This document shows, piece after piece, positions 31,651-35,825 of a DNA stretch of 35,825 nucleotides (positions are counted from its first letter, which is position 1; every line of letters starts with the position of its first letter). The DNA is from an uncultured Sphingomonadales bacterium (GTDB taxonomy: Bacteria; Pseudomonadota; Alphaproteobacteria; Sphingomonadales; Sphingomonadaceae): assembly GCA_937898525.1 (NCBI GenBank), contig CALCBC010000001.1, positions 1 through 35,825 on the forward strand, in the 5' to 3' direction. The translations under genes and the position numbers were made by a program. The notes beneath the pieces were generated by a model. It had not been told where the DNA came from, ran no database searches, and worked only from the letters and a program-made list of their open reading frames with translations.

Positions 31651-33219
31651 GTGAGCAATGATAGCGTTAGCGCGGCAGGCGGCGACGGCGAGATCGGCCG
31701 CGTCGTGATCGTCGGCGGGGGGACCGCGGGATGGATGGCCGCAGCGGCGCTTTCACGCTTTCTCGACAACGGCCGCCGGCGAATCGCACTGATCGAATCG
31801 GACGCAATCGGCACCGTCGGGGTCGGCGAGGCGACGATTCCGCCGATCGTCGGCTTCAACGCCATGCTCGACATCGACGAGAACGCGTTTCTGCGCGCGA
31901 CGCAGGGGACCATCAAGCTCGGCATCGAGTTCGTGAACTGGAGCCGGATCGGCGACCGCTACATCCACCCGTTCGGGTTCTTCGGCCAGGACCTGCACGG
32001 CATCCCGTTCCACCAGCTGTGGCTGCGCGAAAACGGGCGCGGCGACCCGGGGTATATCTCCGAGTACTGCATGAGCGCGGTCGCCGCGGCGGGGCGCAAG
32101 TTCGGCCGCCCGTCGCAGAAGGCGCGGCCGCCGCTTTCGGAGATGCTCTACGCATTCCACTTCGACGCCTCGCTCTATGCGCGGTTCCTGCGCCAGCGGG
32201 CCGAGCGGCAGGGCGTGACGCGCCACGAGGGGCGGATCGTCAAGGTCCACCGCGACGGCGAGACCGGCGACGTGACCGCGGTCGAGCTCGAGGGCGGCCG
32301 GCGGATCGAGGGCGACCTGTTCGTCGACTGCTCGGGCTTTCGCGCGCTGCTGATCGGCGAAGCGCTCGGGGTCGGATACGAGGACTGGAACCACTGGCTG
32401 CCGGTCGACCGGGCGATCCCGGTACCGACGACGAACGTCGCCCCGCCCGACCCGTTCACCCGCGCGACCGCGCACGGTGCGGGCTGGCAGTGGCGCATCC
32501 CGCTGCAGCACCGGACCGGCAACGGCCACGTCTATTGCAGCGCGTTCACGAGCGACGAGGAGGCCGAGCGGGTGCTGATGGCCAACCTCGAGAGCGAACC
32601 GTTCGCCGACCCGCGGGTGATCCGCTTCACGACCGGGCGGCGAAAGGAATCTTGGAGCCACAACGTCGTCTGCATGGGGCTCTCGTCGGGGTTCCTCGAA
32701 CCGCTCGAATCGACTTCGATCCACCTGGTCCAGAACGGCATCCAGCGGCTGCTGGCGCTGTTCCCCGGCAAGCCGATCAGTCCGCTCGAGCGCGACGAGT
32801 ACAACCGCGGGATGCGCGACCTCTACGAGGACATCCGCGACTTCATCATCCTGCACTACAAGGCGACCGAGCGCGACGACACGCCGTTCTGGCGGCACGT
32901 GCGCGACATGCCGATCCCCGAGACGCTGCAGCGCAAGATCGACCTGTGGAAGGTCCACGGTCGGGTGTTCCGCGAGGGCAAGGAGCTGTTCGGCACGGTC
33001 AGCTGGGTCGCGGTCATGCTCGGCCAGAACATCTGGCCCGATGCCTACGACCCGATCGCCGACTCGCTCGACGAGCACAAGGTGGCCGCGGCGATGGCGG
33101 AAATGCGCGAGCGCTATCGCGCGGCGGCGGCGGCGCTGCCGACGCAGGAGGAGTTCCTGCGCGCCGCGGGTGCCTGGGCGGCGTCCGACGTGCGGCCGCA
33201 ACCGGCAGCCGTGCGATGA
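31651..33219 (+). CDS. Flavin-dependent halogenase, tryptophan-halogenase family (copy 1)
   Basis: 522 aa. FAD-binding GGGTAGWMAAA at the N-terminus, a second conserved block GTVGVGEATIP, and the family motif WxWxIP as WQWRIPLQHR. The Lys that channels hypochlorous acid in PrnA/RebH is matched by Lys89 (GTIKLGIEFVNW), and the active-site Glu by the Glu in FLEPLESTSIHL, so it should be catalytically competent with a reductase partner. No flavin reductase gene is in the window. No signal peptide is seen, so it is cytoplasmic. The GTG start has GGGGAGGA 10 nt upstream; a degenerate LacI-like site falls within the first codons. It overlaps copy 2 by 4 bp. The substrate is unknown; a free-tryptophan role is not implied. 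Confidence 0.9.
   Translation: MSNDSVSAAGGDGEIGRVVIVGGGTAGWMAAAALSRFLDNGRRRIALIESDAIGTVGVGEATIPPIVGFNAMLDIDENAFLRATQGTIKLGIEFVNWSRIGDRYIHPFGFFGQDLHGIPFHQLWLRENGRGDPGYISEYCMSAVAAAGRKFGRPSQKARPPLSEMLYAFHFDASLYARFLRQRAERQGVTRHEGRIVKVHRDGETGDVTAVELEGGRRIEGDLFVDCSGFRALLIGEALGVGYEDWNHWLPVDRAIPVPTTNVAPPDPFTRATAHGAGWQWRIPLQHRTGNGHVYCSAFTSDEEAERVLMANLESEPFADPRVIRFTTGRRKESWSHNVVCMGLSSGFLEPLESTSIHLVQNGIQRLLALFPGKPISPLERDEYNRGMRDLYEDIRDFIILHYKATERDDTPFWRHVRDMPIPETLQRKIDLWKVHGRVFREGKELFGTVSWVAVMLGQNIWPDAYDPIADSLDEHKVAAAMAEMRERYRAAAAALPTQEEFLRAAGAWAASDVRPQPAAVR
31659..31672. promoter_or_regulatory. Degenerate LacI-type half-palindrome at the halogenase start
   Basis: TGATAGCGTTAGCG shares the first 11 bases of the GH3 operator (20055) but loses the terminal ACCA. 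It covers codons 3-8 of the first halogenase as annotated. It could be an auxiliary site for looping with 31515, or chance. Confidence 0.35.
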
Positions 33220-34751
33220 GGGACGACAGGATCACCAAGGTCGTGATCGTCGGCGGGGGCACCGCCGGGTGGATGACGGCCGCGGCGATGGCCAAGATCA
33301 TCGGCCCCCTGCCCGGCCTGTCGATCGAGCTGGTCGAGAGCGAGGCCATCGGCACGGTCGGCGTCGGCGAGGCGACGATCCCGCAGATCGTGCTGTTCAA
33401 CGCCATGCTCGGGCTCGACGAGATGGAGTTCATGCGCGAGACGCATGCGACCTACAAGCTCGGCATCGAGTTCGTCGACTGGACCCGGATCGGGCACCGC
33501 TACATCCACCCGTTCGGCACGCACGGCATCGACATGATGGGGATCGAGTTCCGCCATCACTGGCTCAAGGGCCGGCAGCTGGGCGATACCTCGGAGCTCG
33601 AGGAATACTCAATTTCGGCGATGGCGGCGCGATCGAACCGGTTCATGCGGCCGACGCCCGAACAGCCGCGCTCGCCGCTGGCGCGGCTCGCCTATGCGTT
33701 CCAGTTCGATGCGGGGCGCTATGCCAGGTTCCTGCGCGGCTATGCCGAGCAGCGCGGGGTTCGCCGAACCGAGGGGCGGATCGTCGAGGTCGAACAGGAT
33801 CCCGAAAGCGGGTTCGTCACCGCGCTGAAGCTGGACAACGACCAGCGGGTCGAGGGCGAGCTGTTCATCGACTGCTCGGGGTTCCGCGCATTGCTGATCG
33901 GGCAGACGCTCGGAGTGCCGTTCGTCGACTGGAGCAAGTGGCTGCCGAACGACCGGGCGGTGGCGATCCCGTGCACGCTCGGCCCGGACCGCAAGCCGAT
34001 CACCCGCTCGACCGCGCGGCGCTGCGGCTGGCAGTGGAACATCCCGCTGCAGCACCGGGTCGGCAACGGGCACGTCTACAGCTCGGCGCACATCTCCGAC
34101 GACGAGGCGACCGAGGTGCTGCTGGCTAACCTCGAGGGCGAGCCGCTCGCCTCGCCGAACCAGCTGCGCTTCACCGCGGGGCACCGCGCGCGGGCGTGGG
34201 AGAAGAACGTCGTCGCGCTGGGGCTTGCAGGCGGCTTCCTCGAACCGCTCGAATCGACCTCGATCCACCTAGTCCAGTCGGGCATCGCGCGACTGATGTC
34301 GCTGTTCCCGACGCGCGCGTTCACGCCGTGCGAGATCGAGCGCTACAACCGCGAGACACTGGAGGAATACGTCGACATCCGCGACTTCCTCGTGCTGCAC
34401 TACATGGCCACCGAGCGCGACGACAGCGAGTACTGGAACTACTGCCGCAACATCGAGCCGCCCGAGGGGCTGGCCGAGAAGCTGGCGATGTTCCGTTCGT
34501 CGGGGCGGGTGTTCCGCGAGCACAACGAGCTGTTCACCGAAGCCAGCTGGGAAGCCGTGCTGGTCGGCCAGGGGATCCGGGCCGAGGGCTATCACCCGGT
34601 GGCCGACATGCTGCCCGACGACGAGACGCTGCGCCGGCTCGCCTCGATCCGCGCGACGATCGCGCAGGCCGTGGCGCAGATGCCGACGCAGGAGCAGTTC
34701 CTCGAGAGCAACGGCGGCGCGATCGACCCGGCGATGCGGATGTCCGTGTGA
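33216..34751 (+). CDS. Flavin-dependent halogenase, tryptophan-halogenase family (copy 2)
   Basis: 511 aa, a clear paralogue of the preceding gene with the same motifs: GGGTAGWMTAA, GTVGVGEATIP, the catalytic-position Lys81 (ATYKLGIEFVDW), WQWNIPLQHR and FLEPLESTSIHL. The two are alike along their full length by eye, but differ in the substrate-side region (for example THGIDMMGIEFRHHW here against FFGQDLHGIPFHQLW), consistent with a duplication followed by divergence in substrate choice. ATG overlaps the previous stop (ATGA), and its own stop overlaps the cupin start, so all three are one translationally coupled unit. It probably needs reduced FAD from a separate reductase. Confidence 0.9.
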   Translation: MRDDRITKVVIVGGGTAGWMTAAAMAKIIGPLPGLSIELVESEAIGTVGVGEATIPQIVLFNAMLGLDEMEFMRETHATYKLGIEFVDWTRIGHRYIHPFGTHGIDMMGIEFRHHWLKGRQLGDTSELEEYSISAMAARSNRFMRPTPEQPRSPLARLAYAFQFDAGRYARFLRGYAEQRGVRRTEGRIVEVEQDPESGFVTALKLDNDQRVEGELFIDCSGFRALLIGQTLGVPFVDWSKWLPNDRAVAIPCTLGPDRKPITRSTARRCGWQWNIPLQHRVGNGHVYSSAHISDDEATEVLLANLEGEPLASPNQLRFTAGHRARAWEKNVVALGLAGGFLEPLESTSIHLVQSGIARLMSLFPTRAFTPCEIERYNRETLEEYVDIRDFLVLHYMATERDDSEYWNYCRNIEPPEGLAEKLAMFRSSGRVFREHNELFTEASWEAVLVGQGIRAEGYHPVADMLPDDETLRRLASIRATIAQAVAQMPTQEQFLESNGGAIDPAMRMSV

Positions 34752-35764
34752 GCGCCCTGCCCGAACCGCGGCCGATCCGCGAGGCGGACCCGGTCGATCC
34801 GGCCCGCTTCGACGGCGAGATCCGCCCGGCGCGCGAGCCGGTGATCCTGCGCGGGCTGGCGGCGGACTGGCCGGGGGTGGCCGCGGCGAGGCGCGGCGAC
34901 CGGGCGATGGCCGAGTACCTGCTGAGCTTCGGGCCGACGCGACCGGTGCGCGGGATCGTGCTGCCGGCCGAGGCCGGGGGTCGGTTCTTCTACGACGCGG
35001 AGCTCAGGGGCCTGAACTTCACCTCGCACGAGGACAGGCTCTCGGCGTTTCTCGGCGAGCTGTTGCACATCGCGGAGGAGCCGCAGCCGAAGGGCGTCGC
35101 GGTCCAGTCCGAGAAGATCCCCGAGCTGCTGCCGGGATTCGCCGAAGCCAACCCGATGCCGCTGGTACCGGGCGTGGTGCCGCGCATCTGGATCGGCAAC
35201 CGGATTCGCGTGGCGCCGCACTACGACCTGATGGAGAACGTCGGCGTGTGCCTCGCCGGACGGCGGCGGTTCACCGTGTTCCCGCCCGAGCAGCTGGCCA
35301 ACATGTACCCGGGGCCGTTCGAGCTGACACCCGCGGGAACGCCGGTGTCGATGGTCGATCCGGCCGCGCCCGACCTCGAGCGCTATCCGCGCTACGCCGA
35401 GGCCTGGACGCACGCGCAGCGGGCGACGCTCGAGCCGGGCGACGCGATCTACCTGCCCTACGGCTGGTGGCACGGGGTCGACGCGCTCGAGCCGCTGTCG
35501 ATCCTCGTCAACTACTGGTGGAACGAGGCGCCCGAGGGGAGCGGCGGCGGCTACGACGCGCTGCTCCACGCGATCTACGCCTATCGCCACCTGCCCGCCG
35601 GCGAGCGGGCGGTCTGGCGGCGGATGTTCGAGCACTACGTGTTCGGCGACGAGGACCCGGCGGCGCACCTGCCGCCGCACGCGAAGGGCATCCTCGGCCC
35701 GCCGAGCGCGCAGCTGTTCGCGCAGATGCGGGCGATCCTGAGGGCGATCTTCGCGCGCGGGTGA
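34748..35764 (+). CDS. Cupin-8/JmjC-like Fe(II)/2-oxoglutarate oxygenase candidate
   Basis: 338 aa. The N-terminus (REPVILRGLAADWPG) is typical of cupin_8 / factor-inhibiting-HIF-like proteins. The double-stranded beta-helix core carries the metal triad HYD (His158, Asp160 in VAPHYDLMENV) and His242 (PYGWWHGVDAL), preceded by GDAIYLP. Enzymes of this fold hydroxylate proteins or small molecules using Fe(II), O2 and 2-oxoglutarate. No signal peptide is seen. The GTG start overlaps the halogenase stop (GTGA). Similar cupins are, from memory, recurrent partners of halogenase and TonB genes in sphingomonads and Caulobacter, with no role established that I know of. Confidence 0.84.
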   Translation: MSALPEPRPIREADPVDPARFDGEIRPAREPVILRGLAADWPGVAAARRGDRAMAEYLLSFGPTRPVRGIVLPAEAGGRFFYDAELRGLNFTSHEDRLSAFLGELLHIAEEPQPKGVAVQSEKIPELLPGFAEANPMPLVPGVVPRIWIGNRIRVAPHYDLMENVGVCLAGRRRFTVFPPEQLANMYPGPFELTPAGTPVSMVDPAAPDLERYPRYAEAWTHAQRATLEPGDAIYLPYGWWHGVDALEPLSILVNYWWNEAPEGSGGGYDALLHAIYAYRHLPAGERAVWRRMFEHYVFGDEDPAAHLPPHAKGILGPPSAQLFAQMRAILRAIFARG

Positions 35765-35779
35765 GTGGTGGGCGAGAAA

Positions 35780-35799
35780 GGGGACAGTCCCTGTTTTCG
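35780..35799. repeat. Short palindromic element resembling REP/IS200-like ends
   Basis: GGGGACAGTCCCTGTTTTCG contains the tight palindrome GGGAC-A-GTCCC. From memory, very similar GGGGACAGTCCC sequences recur beside REP-associated tyrosine transposases in many proteobacteria. It lies 15 bp after the cupin stop, followed by a T-rich stretch, so a simple terminator is the alternative. The window ends before any transposase could be seen. Confidence 0.35.
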
Positions 35800-35825
35800 A
35801 GGGGCGTGAGCTGTCATCCGGCGGC

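Noticed and set aside
31731..33215. Possible fusion of an Arg-rich N-terminal region to halogenase 2
   Set aside because: The upstream part is the out-of-frame reading of halogenase 1. The true start is ATG 33216, overlapping the previous stop.

Overview
The window looks like chromosomal DNA of a GC-rich alphaproteobacterium, most likely a sphingomonad (Sphingomonadales). Pointers are two large TonB-dependent receptors (one of the Xanthomonas/Caulobacter carbohydrate type), a xylose dehydrogenase very like Caulobacter XylB, a flavin-dependent halogenase/cupin cassette beside sugar genes, and spinster-type MFS carriers. This is inference from protein families, as no rRNA or housekeeping marker is present. 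No tRNA, rRNA, CRISPR array, insertion sequence or prophage gene was seen.

Region 1 (about 149-19827) is an aromatic-compound catabolic island. In order: a creatinase-like M24 protein and a Tat-exported amidohydrolase (minus); a divergent FAD monooxygenase (plus); an eight-gene minus-strand operon read from 11847 down to 3580 (MBL-fold hydrolase, fumarylacetoacetase, ACMSD-like amidohydrolase, MFS, MFS, small periplasmic protein, MFS, GST); a TetR regulator (plus); a probable minus-strand operon read from 18119 down to 12598 (TonB receptor, extradiol-type VOC dioxygenase, FAD monooxygenase, FAH-family hydrolase); and a lignostilbene-dioxygenase-like carotenoid oxygenase. The parts suggest uptake of an aromatic, perhaps stilbenoid, compound across the outer membrane, oxidative cleavage, ring hydroxylation, meta-type ring opening, and processing by FAH-, GST- and amidohydrolase-type enzymes. 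A nearly identical inverted repeat, ATTCC-N8-GGAAT, lies in three operon-head intergenic regions of this island (2394-2411, 11900-11917, 18154-18171), one of them directly in front of the TetR gene. I propose these as operators of one TetR regulon.

Region 2 (about 20055-35764) is a hemicellulose, mainly xylan, utilisation locus: secreted GH3 glycosidase; D-xylose 1-dehydrogenase (xylB); CE20-type acetyl-xylan esterase; GH5 mannanase-like lipoprotein; GH10 xylanase lipoprotein; and then, beyond a perfect hairpin, a convergent 1119-aa TonB receptor. Diverging from the receptor is a tightly overlapping operon of two tandem flavin-dependent 'tryptophan' halogenases and a JmjC-like cupin. LacI-type palindromes (TGRTAGCGYTACCA-like) precede GH3, xylB and the receptor/halogenase pair, so the halogenases are probably co-regulated with xylan degradation. 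No LacI regulator, sugar permease or downstream xylonate pathway gene is in the window.

The most interesting items are the halogenase-halogenase-cupin cassette wired to a xylan locus, the ATTCC-N8-GGAAT regulon controlling a stilbene-dioxygenase-containing catabolic island, and the direct adjacency of the two regions, which suggests a lignocellulose island.
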